Shown here: piece by piece, positions 35,244 to 46,843 of the stretch | How the letters are laid out: each line of letters begins with the position of its first letter | Numbering within the stretch: the first letter of the stretch is position 1 | Origin: Areca catechu | Taxonomy: Eukaryota > Streptophyta > Magnoliopsida > Arecales > Arecaceae | Assembly: GCA_021397845.1 (NCBI GenBank) | Contig: CM038050.1 | Span: forward strand, 7,630,471-7,694,470 | Reading direction: 5' to 3' | Length of the DNA stretch: 64,000 nt | The notes under the pieces: generated by a model | What the model was told of the DNA's origin: nothing | Databases searched by the model: none | The model's input: the letters and a program-made list of their open reading frames with translations, nothing else | Program-made: the position numbers and the translations under genes

Positions 35244-35834
35244 ATTAGAATTATGTTTCAATATTTTAGATTTGATAAAACCTTCCCCATCGATCGTCAC
35301 GGATCTTAGCATGGCGTGTCCGTACTGTGGGACGACCGGCGGCATCGAGATGATGCTGCCATGACCGTGGTGATAGGAGAAACCGACAGTTTGTCGGTCT
35401 CTGTTTTTTTTTGACAGAGACTGTGGAGGCCGCGGTCGGGCCATCGCCGGCGGTCGTGGTTCCCGGTCGGTCCCGTGACCGGAACCCCCCCTCCTCTTCC
35501 TTCTCGGCGGCGGCGATGGGTGAGCCGTTGTCTCATAGGTGGCCGATCGTACAAAAAAACAAAAAAGAAGAAGAAGAACTGGGAAGAACTTACCTTGTCT
35601 CGCAGGCCGTCGGAGGCGTTTTGACCTCCGACGTGCTCACCGGAGCTGGCAACCTGGCCTTCTTGGCCGGTCCCGGTAGTGGTTTCGCCAGCGTCGGGGC
35701 TGCTGGCGGTCTTGGAACCAAGGGCGGCGGAGATTGGGTTTCGTGGGAAGGGGGATCTCAACAGGGAAGAAGATTAGCTTACGGGTTTTGGGTTCAAACA
35801 CAAAATCCAATAACCTATTAACCAATAACCCTTT

Positions 35835-36030
35835 AAAAAAAAGGGCATTTTGCACTAAGGCCCCTGGGATTTCTGGAATTAAATATAAGCCCTTTTGCAG
35901 TTAAGTCCCTCCAACATTTATAATTACTTGTTGCTCCAAAAGATCATTTTGCATTTAGGCCCTTGAATTTTCTGGAATTATAAATTAGTCCTTTTATAAT
36001 CAAGACCTTGAAAAATTTATAATTATATTT
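35835..36030. repeat. About 75-bp tandem repeats in Copia leader
   Basis: GCATTTTGCACTAAGGCCC, TTTTGCATTTAGGCCC and related strings recur together with TTTCTGGAATTA and AAATTTATAATTA. There are two clear copies and a third partial one. Confidence 0.6.
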
Positions 36031-36090
36031 TGGTCCAAAATAAAATGATAGAGGGGCATGGACGAATTCTTATGGTCATTTTTATTGATG

Positions 36091-36095
36091 ATGTA
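36091..36095. repeat. Target duplication of element B (left)
   Basis: ATGTA directly before the TGTTGCCGCC start; identical to 47587-47591. Confidence 0.85.
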
Positions 36096-37232
36096 TGTTG
36101 CCGCCAAGATCGCTGTGGCCCGTAGCTGAGGTCGAGGTTGGGATGCCCTTCCGATGCTCTAGATCACATGGACCTGCAAAACAGGGTTAGCAACCCGGAC
36201 CGGGGATTCCGATGGGGGCACTCCCACGGTCAAGTCAATAATGATCCAGGAAAATAGATCCTCCTGGTCGAGCCCCGAAGATGGACTCCACGTTAGGAGG
36301 AGAGAGTAATGAATTGGGAGAGTGTAGAGGAGTTGAGCGTCGAGCAGGGGGAGTGCCAGCTAAGGAGAGTTGGAGCTAGAACGACTGTATCCGTCAAGAC
36401 CTTCCCGTAGGCCTCGAGTAGCCTGGAGTTCTCAGGCAAGTTTCTCCGTGGGGCCTAGCCTCCTTCCCCTCTGCTCTATCATCTCTCTTTGTCACTTACC
36501 TTCGTTCTGTGACCATGGAAAGTTCTTTTAAGCCATTGGGACTGCCAGGCACTTGCCTTGGGATCTCCGTACTATTTACCGGCGTGCACGGCGATGCCTG
36601 GTGGCGTGTGTGACATGTCTTTCCTCATCTGTGAAAGGAGACGGCACCGCGTGCATTGACATTCCTTCTAGTTGCTCTATTTTCGGGAACATGGCAGGGC
36701 CTCGATCAGCAGGCCGCTGCCTTCTGGATCTAGATTTGCTGGTTGACTTCCTCTTTCGGGGGGTGCAGATGGTTGGTAAAGAGTGCAGGGCCTCGATCGG
36801 GGTTCTCCTCCCATTTTGGCATAAGTAACGACTGGAACCATCATCGCGACCTGGAAGGCATCTTCCCGCGGTCCTTGGGCATCATATCGCCATCCCTGGA
36901 GGGTGGCGACTTCCTTTAGCAGCAGATCTCTCTGTCCGAGATGGGGCCTCTTGGAGAGGCGAAGCTCGACTTCGACCTCGATGTCTCGACCCGAAGGGAG
37001 CGTGGCCAGGTGAAGAAGGGCAAAGCTCGACTTCCGCCTTGGCGTCTCGACCTGGAGGGAGCACGGCCGGACGAAGGAGGGCGGAGCTTGACTTCGGCCT
37101 TGGCATCTCGACCCGGAGGGAGCGCGGCCGGGCGAAGGAGTCCGGGCAGTGGCGTCCCACGTGACAGCCTTGTCCACCGTGTCGCATAATGGAATTTGAC
37201 ATGTGCCCCACGTCAGCAATCCTGCCACATCA
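36096..37232 (-). repeat. Element B 3' LTR (full length)
   Basis: 1137 bp. Compared with the other LTR it has an extra block of about 394 bp (roughly 36380-36775), between GGAGCTAGAACGACTG and GATGGTTGGTAAAG. That block includes the minus-strand CTTAAAAGAAC, the nearest thing to a promoter box. Long GACCCGGAGGGAGCG-type repeats occur at 36960-37140. Confidence 0.88.
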
Positions 37233-37252
37233 TTTGCCCCCCACTCTCGAGT
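37233..37252 (-). promoter_or_regulatory. Polypurine tract of element B
   Basis: Minus strand CGAGAGTGGGGGGCAAA directly before the 3' LTR; same layout as the tract of element A. Confidence 0.6.
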
Positions 37253-37756
37253 ACCGTTAGTACGCAGCCCCCAGGACGAAGGGAGTTAATGCGGCGCTGA
37301 CATGGAAAGGCAAGGATCTGGTACAATAATGGCCACGATCAGCGATGCTTCGTGAGGCGTTTCTACGGACCGACGCAGGGGAGCCACGTGGCCACGTCCG
37401 AGGAATACTTACTGCTGGTGCGGGATTCAGAATGGTCACGACTGAAACGAGGAGCCTCCCCTGCCGATTGCTGACACGTGGCGCGGATCCGCTGGTGGGG
37501 GTGCTGCAACGGTATGGTTAGGCATCTGGTCGTGTTGAAAAAAAGGCAATCTTTTCCCAAAATACTTCTCCTTTCAAACTTCGCATGCCCGCCATCGCTC
37601 CAACGCCCTTCTTCTCCGGTTGTTCCTGTCTCCATAGTCAGCCAGGTTCGTCCCCCTCATCCTTCTTCCGGCTAGGCAGGGCTTCTCCTTGAGACTTGAC
37701 CTCCCGGACCTCGTCCGCTCTTGCTTCCTGCTCCTTCTTCATTCTTCTCCTTTGGA

Positions 37757-40179
37757 ATGTCCCGCTTCGGTTTAGGATTTCGTCCTGTGACCAACCAGGA
37801 CGAGGCTGGGCCTTCCTGGACGAGGTCGCCTTCTTCCTCCGATGAGGAGGAAGAAGTGACATGCTTTGAGTTTAGTAGGAGGCCCACACCTCGAGGCATG
37901 GTGATCAGGGAACCTTCATCCAATCTTCCACCTCCTCCCCCACCTGAACCAGCCCCCGACCTGCTCGGTCCATAGGTCCTGGTGGGGTCGTTTTGATGAT
38001 CTCCACCGAGGAACTGGCAACTATCCGGGAGACCTATGGTGTCCTGGACTCCATCCATCTTTCGGTCTCTTGACCCTGGGATCGGGTCATTTCCAGTGGC
38101 CCACGTCGGATCGTCCTCTACAAGGAGACATTTGCAGGGGGCCTTCGATTTCCTTTCCATCCCTTCTTTCTTTCTGTTTTGAGTCACTACCACCTTGTCC
38201 CTGCTCAACTTGTCCCCAACGCCATAAAAACAATCTTCTGTTTTGTAGTTATCTGTCATTTTCACGGGATCGTTGCCCGTTTTTCCTTATTCAGGGCTTT
38301 TTTATCCTGAAATGCCACCCTTCCGAGAAGGGGTGGTGGTCTATCTCTTCTCGGCTGAAAGGCTTAAAGTTTGAGCTCCCCTCTTCCATCAAGGGATGGA
38401 AGAGCAAGTACTTTTTTGCTTCGATAGAGGGGGTCGATTGGACTTGGAGCGACCCAGATCGGATCCCAAATCAGAACTCCACGGTCGATTAAGCTGATCG
38501 AAAAATCTATGACCAGCTTCGTGCTGACCAAGTCCCCTCCCTCGAGGTTCTAATATCAGAGCAGAATCTGTTCGAAGCCGGGGCCAGCCTAATCCAGTAG
38601 TTGGGTGAGTTCGGCTAGAGCACTATCTCCTTATGTCTTCCTTTTGACTTTTCTGAGCTCGGAACTAATATCTTTGTTTGTGCAGGCATGAAGTACTCCC
38701 TCGATGACCTCCTTTCCTTTACCTAGAAGAGGGGCGTAGCGGAAGAGGCCGGGGAGTCTCCTTCGAAGAGGGCCCGCGTGGAGGGTGACGCGAGGGCTGC
38801 CCCTGCCACACCGAAAGAGCCGAGCAGGAGGGCAATTATGTCCGCGCCTGAGCCGGACAGGAGGGTGGCAGAGCTCGCTCCCGAGCCGAGAAGGACTGCC
38901 GTGCTTAGCCTCGAGGTGCCGAGGTGAATCGATCTGCCCACAGTCCAGGAGCTCGAGGTGGTAGCCCGGGCTAGGTCCGCCGTAGTCGCTGCCGCGGTAG
39001 CATCCCCTCCTCCGGAGATTGTCGAGGTCGAGTAAGAGGAACAGCGGGGGGCCAAGCCAGCAGCAGCGGCACAGCCCGAGGTGGTGCCGAGCCCGTAGGG
39101 TGCCCAAGACATTCCCTCCGATGGAGGGGTAGATGACCCCGTGTCGGTGGCAGGGAGGAGAGATCGGGACTACAACTGGTTACCCTTCAAGCTGGGGTCG
39201 AATATTTCACTGGCCAAGGACCAGAAGCTTGCCGAGCACATGATGGATTTTGCCATCCAATAATGCGACCGGTGAGAGAAGGCAAGGAGGCTCCTAGGTG
39301 ACGCCATCGGCAGTACCTTCCCCCAGCTCTTCTCGGTGAGTGCCACTCCTTTTATTTTTGCTTTGCTTCTTCCCCTTAGTTTTGAAGCTGACATAATCTC
39401 TTGTGCAGCTCGGCGCCGAACTCATCCTCATCAGGGACTACTGCCGATCCTGGGCAGAGAGGGACAAGCTGCAAGCGATAGAGATCGAGTCCCTGAAGGA
39501 GGACGTGAAGCGGAGGAGCAATGAAGACTAGGATGCCACCGCGAAGATAAAGGAGCTCTGCGGTGAGGTGGCAAGGGCTGAAAGGTAGATCTAGGAGCTC
39601 GAGGATTCTCTTGGCCGGGAGAGAACTCGATCCCAGTGCAAGTCAAGGAGCTCAAGGCCAAGGAGGCCAGGCTCAAGGAGCTTGACACCGAGGTCGCTAG
39701 CGAGAAGGGACGGGGCCAGTCCCTTCGGGTAGAGCTGGAGGCGGTGAGAGTTCGGGCCACCACCGCTGAGGCCAAGGTTGCCAATGCTAAGAAGAGGGCT
39801 GTAAGGGCAGAAGAGAAGGCCACCACGATGGCCAAATTAGTAGAGGTCGCAGACAAAAAGGCAGTCGAGGCAACTTACCAGGCCGACTTGTTAGGAAGAA
39901 GGCTGCCACTACAAGGCCTCAAGTGAGTTCGAGGCCGAGTTCCAAGAAGCTGCGACAGACTCCTTCACCAAGGGATTCATGTACTGCCGATCCCAGGTGG
40001 GGGAGTTCACCCCGACTGAGCAGATGAGCAGACTGAGGCTCCCGGGTGCAAGGGAAGAGCCAACTGCCACCGAGCCAGCTCCACCATTGGATGCCGCCGA
40101 AGAGATGGCCCCACCACCGGAGGTCCCAGAAGACGCCGTCTCAACCGTACACCCTCACAGGAAGGGAACGGCTGAGTAG
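37757..40179 (+). pseudogene. Element B antisense gene (aORF)
   Basis: Opposite to pol. Exon 1 (37757-38604) starts MSRFGLGFRPVTNQDEAG and contains an acidic Ser/Glu run, a Pro run, and the PF04195-like end SIKGWKSKYFFASIEG. Intron 1 (38605-38685) is phase 1 and gives LG-MKYSLDDL. Exon 2 ends IGSTFPQLFS. Intron 2 (39336-39408) is phase 0. Exon 3 begins LGAELILIRDYCRSWAERD and continues as a coiled coil (LKAKEARLKELDTEVASEKG) to an acidic end stopping at 40177. At least ten in-frame stops, mostly TAG or TGA, show decay. The layout matches element A's aORF. Confidence 0.72.
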
Positions 40180-40509
40180 GGTAGAGAATCTTGTAGTTTC
40201 ATCCTTTCTTTTTCTGCTCTAGGGTACCCGACCCGTCGGGGCCCGAAGATACTTGTAAGAAATTTCATCAAACATCAATGAAGTTACTCCTTGATCTTTC
40301 AGATCCATGTTTTTCTTTTCTCCTCTCTTTCTTCTTCTCTCTTTCTTTTCTTTTTTTTTGAACTTTGTCAAGCTTGAACAAGTGATGAAGTCAGAGAGAA
40401 GTCCTTCAACTTGGTGGGTCGTTTCTAGTTCATTCATGAAGTGGACAGATGTTTTTGAATGCTTTGCCTGACAAGACCCTTCCGGGCCCACCGGGATTCG
40501 TTCCAGGCA

Positions 40510-41270
40510 TGCTGGAGAGTTGGACCTCAAACTTGAGCACCGGAGAGCTGGGCTCCGTGCTTGAGCACCGGAGAGTTGGGATTCGGGCTTGAATGCCAGA
40601 TAGCTGGGATCCAGGCTTGAGTGCCGAGAGCTGGGCTCCGGGCTTAAGTGCCGGAGAGTGTGGGATCCGGGCTTGAGTGCCGGGAAGCTAGGCTCCGGGC
40701 TTGAGTGCCGGAGAGAATGGGATCCGGGCTTGAGTGCCGGGGAGATTGGCTTCGGGCTTAAGTACCGAAGAGCTGGTCTCCAGGTTTGAGTAACAGAGAG
40801 TTGGGCTCCGGGCTTTGGTGCTGAAGGGCTGGACTCCGGGCTTTGGTGCTGAAGGGCTGGACTCCGGGCTTTGGTGCCGAAGAGCTGGGCTCCGGACTTG
40901 AGTGCCGGAGAGCTGGGCTCTGGGCTTTGGTACTGAAGGGCAGGACTTCGGGCTTTGGTGCCGAAAGACTGGACTCCGGGCTTGAATGCCAGAGAGCTGG
41001 GCTCCGGGCTTGAGTACTGGAGAGCTGGGCTCCGGGCTTGAGTACCGGAGAGCTGGGCTCCGAGCTTGAGTACCGGAGAGCTGGGCTCCGAGCTTGAGTA
41101 CCGGAGAGCTGGGCTCCAAGTTTGAGTACTTGAGAGCTGGACTCCGGGCTTTGGTGCTGGAGAGCTGGACTCCGGGCTTTAGTACCGGAGAGCTGGGCAC
41201 CGGGCTTTGGTGCCGAAGGACTGGACTCTGGGCTTGAGTGCCGGAAAGTGTGGGATCCGGGCTTAAGGCA
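40510..41270. repeat. 28-bp tandem array of element B
   Basis: About 26 copies of a unit near 28 bp containing GAGAGCTGGGCTCCGGGCTT with GAGTGCCG or TGGTGCCG variants. It sits between the integrase stop and the end of the aORF. It creates long repetitive minus-strand frames (up to 204 codons of Ser-Pro-Ala-Leu type) that I do not consider genes. Confidence 0.92.
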
Positions 41271-41338
41271 TCCCTGCAAGGCAAAAATGGTTTGCACAAC
41301 AAGGAGATCTTTTATTATCATTAGAAAAGGGCCTTAAG

Positions 41339-42589
41339 TTACTGATAGTATATTCTCAGGTTGCAGGCATTCCATGTCCGTGGAAATCTGGCATCATCCA
41401 GACTCGCGATATAGTAAGCTCCATGCTGAAGAGTTTCGACCACCTTGTAGGGGCCTTCCCAGTTCGGCGAGAGCTTGCCGCACTCTCGAGATTGGGATGC
41501 CTCAGCTCGGTGCAGCACCAAGTTACCAGGGTGAAAGAACTTCGACTTTACCCGTGTATTGTAGTATCGGGCCACACACTGCCGGTAAGCCACCATTCGG
41601 AGTTGGGCCATGTCCCTGGTTTCCTTAAGGAGGTCCAAGTTGAGAAGAAGGCGCGAAGGATTTTCTGCTTCATTGTATTGCTGTATCCGCAGCGTAGGCA
41701 CGCCAAGTTCGGCGGGGACGATAGCCTCTACGCCAAAAGTGAGGTTGAAAGGCGTTTTGTTCGTTGCCGTCTTGGACATTGTGTAGTAGGCCCAAAGGAT
41801 GCTGGGGAGCTCCTCTACCCACCTACCCTTGGCTCAGTCTAGCCTGGTTCTGAGCCCGTGGAGAATGGTTCAATTGGTTACTTCGACTTTCCCGTTGGTC
41901 TGAGGATGGGCCACCGAGGTGAACCGGTGCTGGATGCCAAGCTCGATGCAAAATTCTTCGAACTCCCGGTTGTCAAACTGTCGCTCGTTGTCGATGATGA
42001 TGCTGTGGGGCAGTCCAAAGTGATAGATGATCGACTTCCAGAAGAACTGGCGGACCTTGGCTTCCGTGATCCGCACCAGTGGCTCTGCTTCTACCCACTT
42101 GGTGAAGTAGTCAATGGCCACTATTATGAATTTTCGTTGCCCTGGAGCGGAGGGATATGGACCTAGGATATCCATTCCCTACTGGACGAACGGTCATGGG
42201 GCGGAGAGTTGGGAGAGTGGTGCCGATGGCTGGCGTTGTATATGGGCGTGGTGCTGGCACCGATCACACTTTTTCACAAAGTTGGCGATGTCCTCCCTCA
42301 TGGTCTCCTAGTAATATCCTTGTCGGAGGGCCTTGTACGCGAGAGTCCTTCCCCCGACATGGTTTCTACAGAAGCCTTCGTGTATCTCTTGCAACACGAA
42401 GGTGGCCTCTGAAGGTCTCAGGCATCTTAGGAGCGGATAGGAGTGAGATCGGCGGTAGAGTTATCCTTCCATGAGGATGAACCGCGAAGCTTTCTTCTTA
42501 ATAAGGCTGGCCTCTGCTCGGTCTTCTGGCAGGATACCATCGGTGATGTATCTGATGTACCTGTCCATCTAGCTCGGCTCCCGGGGTGA
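41339..42589 (-). pseudogene. Element B integrase
   Basis: The core reads MDILGPYPSAPGQRKFIIVA, IDYFTKWVEAEPL, SIIIDNERQFDNREFEEF and HPQTNGKVEVTN, giving all three D-D-E residues. The C-terminal frame (41779-41339) has NKTPFNLTFGVEAIVPAELG, HPGNLVLHRAE and KLSPNWEGPYKVVETLQHGA and ends at a stop. The region upstream (42590-42180) is frameshifted. Confidence 0.87.
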
Positions 42590-43679
42590 CCTACTGCACC
42601 TTTGTAAGAGCTTCGTTGCTTGGATTTTTGAGGTACTCTACGTGGGCGCGCCCCAGGGACGAGTCCGACAAGGTCGCAAGCCTTGACAATATATTGGCAC
42701 GAGCATTCTCACCTCGAGGGATGTGAGAGATGCTGAAGCGTTGGAAACCTATCATGCTTGAGCAGACCCGGTCTAAGTACTTCATCATCTAGGGGTCTTT
42801 GGCCTCATATTCTCCGGAGACCTGCCCAGCCACTAGTTGGGAGTCAATGAAGACCTTCAAGCTTCGTACACCCAACTCACGGGATATCCTGAGGCCCGCG
42901 AGGAGTGCCTCGTACTCCGCTTGGTTATTAGTTGCGACGAACTTGAAGCGGAGTGCACATTCAGCTACAACCCCATCGCTGTTTGCAATGATGAGGCCTT
43001 CTCCGCTTCCACCCGCATTGGATGCGCTGTCAACATGGAGGATCCATGACTCCTCCTTGGCTCCAGGCTCCTCTTGGTACTCCGAGATCGTCTGCTCTGG
43101 CTCTTCGAAGAGCCCCATGCACTCGACCAGGAAGTCGGCCAGCACCTGGGCCTTCTGAGATGGTCTCGGTCAGTATGCAATGTCGAACTCGCAGAGCTTC
43201 AGTGCCCACTTGGCCAAGCATTCGGATGTGTCGAGGCGACTGAGCACGGCCCTCAGGGGTTGGTCCGTCAAGACCGCAATCGGATGTGCTTGGAAGTATG
43301 GCCTGAGGTACTGAGCAGACATGATAAGAGCAAAAATGAGTTTTTCGGATCGGGTGTACCTAATCTCGATATCCCGGAGGATCTTGCTGGCATAATACAC
43401 CGGCTTCTGGGATCCATCCTGATCCATACGGACAAGGACCGAACTGACGGCCGCAGGGGTTATCGCCAGGTATAGTAGGAGCTTCTCTCCCATTTTTGGC
43501 CTGGAAAGCAGTGGTGGTGATGCCAGGAAGTCTTTAAGCTCCTCGAAGGTTGCCTTGCACTCCTCAATCCAGATGAAGTCGTTCATCCTACGCAGCACTT
43601 TGAAGAAAGGAAGGCAGCAGTCTACCGACCTCGAGATGAACCGGCTCAATGCGGCTATCCAGCCCATCGGGCACTAAAC
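42590..43679 (-). pseudogene. Element B RNase H domains
   Basis: RT-linked RNase H: FIWIEECKATFEELKDFLAS, VYYASKILRDIEIRYTRSEK and KLIFALIMSAQYLRPYFQAH. Second RNase H in 43145-42591: SWILHVDSASNAGGSGEG, NNQAEYEALLAGLRISREL, FIDSQLVAGQVSGEYEAKDP, a stop, then GENARANILSRLATL. One Gly of the usual DGASN motif is Ser. Confidence 0.85.
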
Positions 43680-44735
43680 TTGCTTCTTTGAGGTCGGATG
43701 CTCTATGTTAATGATGGCTTGGACCTTCTCCGAGTTCGCCTCGATACCTCTTTGGGTCACCATGAAGCCAAGAAACTTTCCTGCTATGACACCGAAAGCA
43801 CACTTTGCCGGGTTCAGCTTCATGTTATGCTCTCAGAGGTTATGGAAGGCTTCCACGAGGTCGGCAATGTAGTCCGAGCTTGGCTTGCTCATGACGAGCA
43901 TGTCATCCACGTAGACTTGCATGTTTCTGCCAATCTGGTCCTTGAAGACCCGATTGACCAGCCACTGGTATGTGGCGCTAGCATTCTTCAAGCCGAACGG
44001 CATCATCTGGTTGCAGTATATCCCTCGGTCAGTGATGAAGGCAGTGTGCTCCTCGTCCTTTGGATGCATCCGGATTTGGTTGTACCCGGAAAATGCATCC
44101 ATGAAAGAGAGCAAGCGGTGCCCCGAGGTGGCGTCCACTAGCTGATCGATCTTCAATAGAGGGAAGCTATCCTTTGGACAGGCTCAATTGAGGTCGGTGT
44201 AGTCCACACAGATCCTCCACTTTTTATTATTCTTCTTTACCATAACTACATTTGCCATCCAGCTTGGATAGTGCACCTCTTGAACGAAGCCGACTGCGAG
44301 AAGTTTGTCTACCTCCTCATCGATCGCCCTCTGTCTATCTGGCGCAAAGCTCCTCTTCTTCTGCCGCACAGGGCGATACTTCGGGTCAATGCTCAGCTTG
44401 TGGATTATGATCTCCGGTGGGATCCAGGGCATATCGGCAGCCATCCAGGCGAACACGTTGGCGTTCGCCCTGAGAAACTCCAACAGATGGGCTCGCTCGT
44501 CATCTTGCAGCTGCGCCCCGATTTGCACCATCTTCGTCGGGTCGGCTCCGAGGGGATATGACAGCAGGTGCTCGACCGAGCCATCCCTGAGGTCCTGCGC
44601 CCTTTGGTCGAGGTCGTCTGCGCTGGGGTCATCCTCGGCAACCTTGGCCCCAGGGATGGTTTGGAGGTAGTGTTGGATTGGCTGAGGTGCCCCCCTCATC
44701 TCCCCGACACCATAAGGAGTTGGGAACTGCACCAA
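43680..44735 (-). pseudogene. Element B reverse transcriptase
   Basis: RT motifs in order: YRPVRQKKRSFAPDRQRAI, KWRICVDYTDLN, a TGA stop, ACPKDSFPLLKIDQLVDA, FMDAFSGYNQIRMHPKDE, MMPFGLKNASATYQWLV and the YVDD catalytic box (43913-43902). KLNPAKCAFGV follows. Stops occur near 44185, 43835 and 43675; the conserved residues are otherwise better kept than in element A. Confidence 0.9.
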
Positions 44736-44738
44736 TAG

Positions 44739-45458
44739 CTACTTTATAGAAATGACCGCATCGAGCAGGTTGAGCCCGGGTTGGTCGAGGATCACATTAT
44801 AGGCTGAGGGAAGCCTTACCACCATGAAGGTCATCATCACGGTACTCTGTCGAGGTGGCGTCTCGGCTGTGACGGGGAAAGTGATCTCCCCCTCGACTCC
44901 TACGGAGTCACCCGTGAAACCGATAAGGGGCGTGTACACAGGTCCGAGCTGAGCAGATGAAAGGTTCATCCTGAAGAAAGCATTGTAAAAAAGCACATCC
45001 ATGGAGCTTCTACTATCAACCATGATGCGTTTTACAGGATGCTTTGCGATCATCATCTCGATGACCACAGCATCATTGTTTACATTTTTATTTTCATCCC
45101 CCTCGTCCCTCGCAAAGGGAAGTATATTCTCAAAATTTCTCCCACTCCGGGCCTTCTTAGAAGCATGATCGACTCCCCAGCATATCATCCCCACCGGCTT
45201 CTCGATGGGGTGATTGTCGATGGTAGGGACCAGAGAGAATGCGGCGAGCACATGAGGTTCCGTTGGGGGTCTGCCCCCTACGAACCTTCCGAGGTAGCCC
45301 ATCTTTATGAGTTCTTCGATTTCTCTCTTGAGGTTACGGCATTCCTCGGTGTCGTGGCCGTGATCGCGATGGAACTGGCAGTATTTCATCTTGTCGCGAC
45401 TGTGGGACGGCCTTAGTGAGGGTGGGCACCTCAGATAGCATTCACCCTCGATCTTCAT
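44739..45458 (-). pseudogene. Element B gag zinc knuckle and protease
   Basis: Open for 239 codons. It begins with a Cys/His box (YCQFHRDHGHDTEECRNLK) typical of the gag C-terminus in this lineage. The aspartic protease follows: KRIMVDSRSSMDVLFYNAF, IGFTGDSVGVEGEITFPV and PSAYNVILDQPGLN. The catalytic triplet, normally Asp-Ser/Thr-Gly, reads Asp-Ser-Arg, so the enzyme should be dead. It stops just before the RT frame. Confidence 0.82.
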
Positions 45459-46810
45459 GAGGATTTTCGTCCTCGGGGCGAGGAGAGGAGTGAAGCTCCC
45501 TTCCGGGATGGGGTCTCTCCTCGGCTTCGACCTTTGGCGGGAGTCTGGTGTAGTCGGCTCGGGCTTCCAAGTCTCGGAGGCCTCCCCGGGGGGGCTGGCT
45601 TCTTCAGAGGTCTTCCGTCTAGCTCCCTCCTCGTGCGGTCTGCCTCTTCGACGCGGATGTACTTCTGGACTCGAAGGAGGAGCTCGGAGTAGGTCTTAGA
45701 GGACTTTTTGTTAAGAGAATAGGTCAGGTGGGAAGTCCCGAGCCCTCTCTCTAATGCCAGCATGGTGACTGGCTCATCAAGGTTGTAGATATCCAGTATG
45801 GCAACCTTGAAATGGGCTACGTAGTCCTGTAGGAGCTCATGATCCTGTGCCTGATGGAGAAGAGGCTGTCCGCCTCTCGTGGCACCTTCCGGCTGGCATC
45901 AAAGTGAGCCACAAACTTTCACTCCAGCTGAGCAAAGCAACCAATGCTCTCCAGCTCGAGGCGAGTGAACCACACCCAAGCTGCTTTCCAGAATGTAGCA
46001 GGAAAGGCGATGTAGAGGAGAGCGTCGTTCATCCCCCGGACTCTCATGAGGGCCTTGTAGCTCTCAAGATGATCCAGGGGGTCGGTGGTCCCGTTGTAGG
46101 GGTCCACCTGCGGCATGCGAAACCGACATGAAATCGGCTCCTCTTGGACTTCTTGGGAGAAAGGAGGACGGGCGTCATAGCCCATTGGCTCGCTAGTGGA
46201 GCCCTGTATATTTGCAAACCGGTGGGTCAGCTCCGCCAACTTGCGCTCCTGCTCTTCCAGGCACTTCTCTGCCATGCACCTAATGGCCTCGTTGGTGGAA
46301 TGCCCCGCGGAGGCTGAAGGAGACAGAGAAGGTAACATGAGGTGGTGTCCATGACGGGAGGTTTTGCCTTTTCGACCTTGGTGGGCTCTAACCGTTACCC
46401 GCTCGAGGGTCGGGGACTGGCTTTCTTGAGCGACAAATCTGCTCTGTTATCTTTTCACCGGAGTCCGGTGACTACCCTGGTGATTGGTGGTGGCCCGCGG
46501 TTGCGAAGGCCTTCCTTGGAAGGAACGCAGGCTATCGCGAGGTGCTGCGGCATGGGTCGTGAGTGTCCCTGGCTGCTGATGGGTAGCCAAGGACCGGTGC
46601 TAGTGCTGGAGCTGGCGCACTACTACTGTAAGAATCTGCATCTGCTGGATGAGTGCAGCTAGCTGGATGTCCATCGGAGGTGGTTGAGCTAGAGCGGGGA
46701 GCTCCCCTTCTGGGCTGTGCGATTCCCCATGGGAAGGGGGATCTTCTGCATGGCTGGTAGGGACTTCCCTCGCTCATGTTGTCACCTTCCTCCCGGTGAG
46801 CTACTTGCAA
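45459..46810 (-). pseudogene. Element B gag
   Basis: The probable start is near 46810 (MSEGSPYQPC), followed by a low-complexity stretch. The capsid region is clear in the frame 46338-45919: RFRMPQVDPYNGTTDPLDHL, ESYKALMRVRGMNDALLYIA and WFTRLELESIGCFAQLE, ending at a stop. Further capsid sequence appears in 45763-45455 (LLLRVQKYIRVEEADRTR) after frame changes. Gag would form the particle. Frameshifts make it inactive. Confidence 0.8.
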
Positions 46811-46823
46811 GGGGTTTGGATGC

Positions 46824-46843
46824 CCCTACCTGGCACGCAAATC
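46824..46843 (-). promoter_or_regulatory. Primer binding site of element B
   Basis: Minus strand just inside the 5' LTR reads GATTTGCGTGCCAGGTAGGG. The GCGTGCCAGGTAGGG core is familiar from plant Tat elements. The tRNA was not assigned. Confidence 0.6.

Larger units (their letters stand above)
34752..36095 (+). mobile_element. 5' part of a Copia element (host of element B)
   Basis: A probable LTR (34752-35222, TGTAAGAAT to CCCA) has a TATA-like TATTTATATATCACG near 35005. It is followed at once by a primer binding site. The internal leader (35223-36095) is GC-rich and then has three diverged copies of a unit of about 75 bp around TTTCTGGAATTA (35835-36030). It is interrupted by element B at the ATGTA duplication. 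The matching 3' LTR was not found. Confidence 0.6.

Noticed and set aside
35411..35821. 136-codon Gly/Ser-rich frame
   Set aside because: GC-rich leader of the Copia element between primer site and element B; no gag or other motif.
40688..41321. Minus-strand frames of 204 and 187 codons rich in Ser, Pro, Ala, Leu
   Set aside because: They read through the 28-bp tandem array; a non-triplet repeat keeps several frames open by chance.
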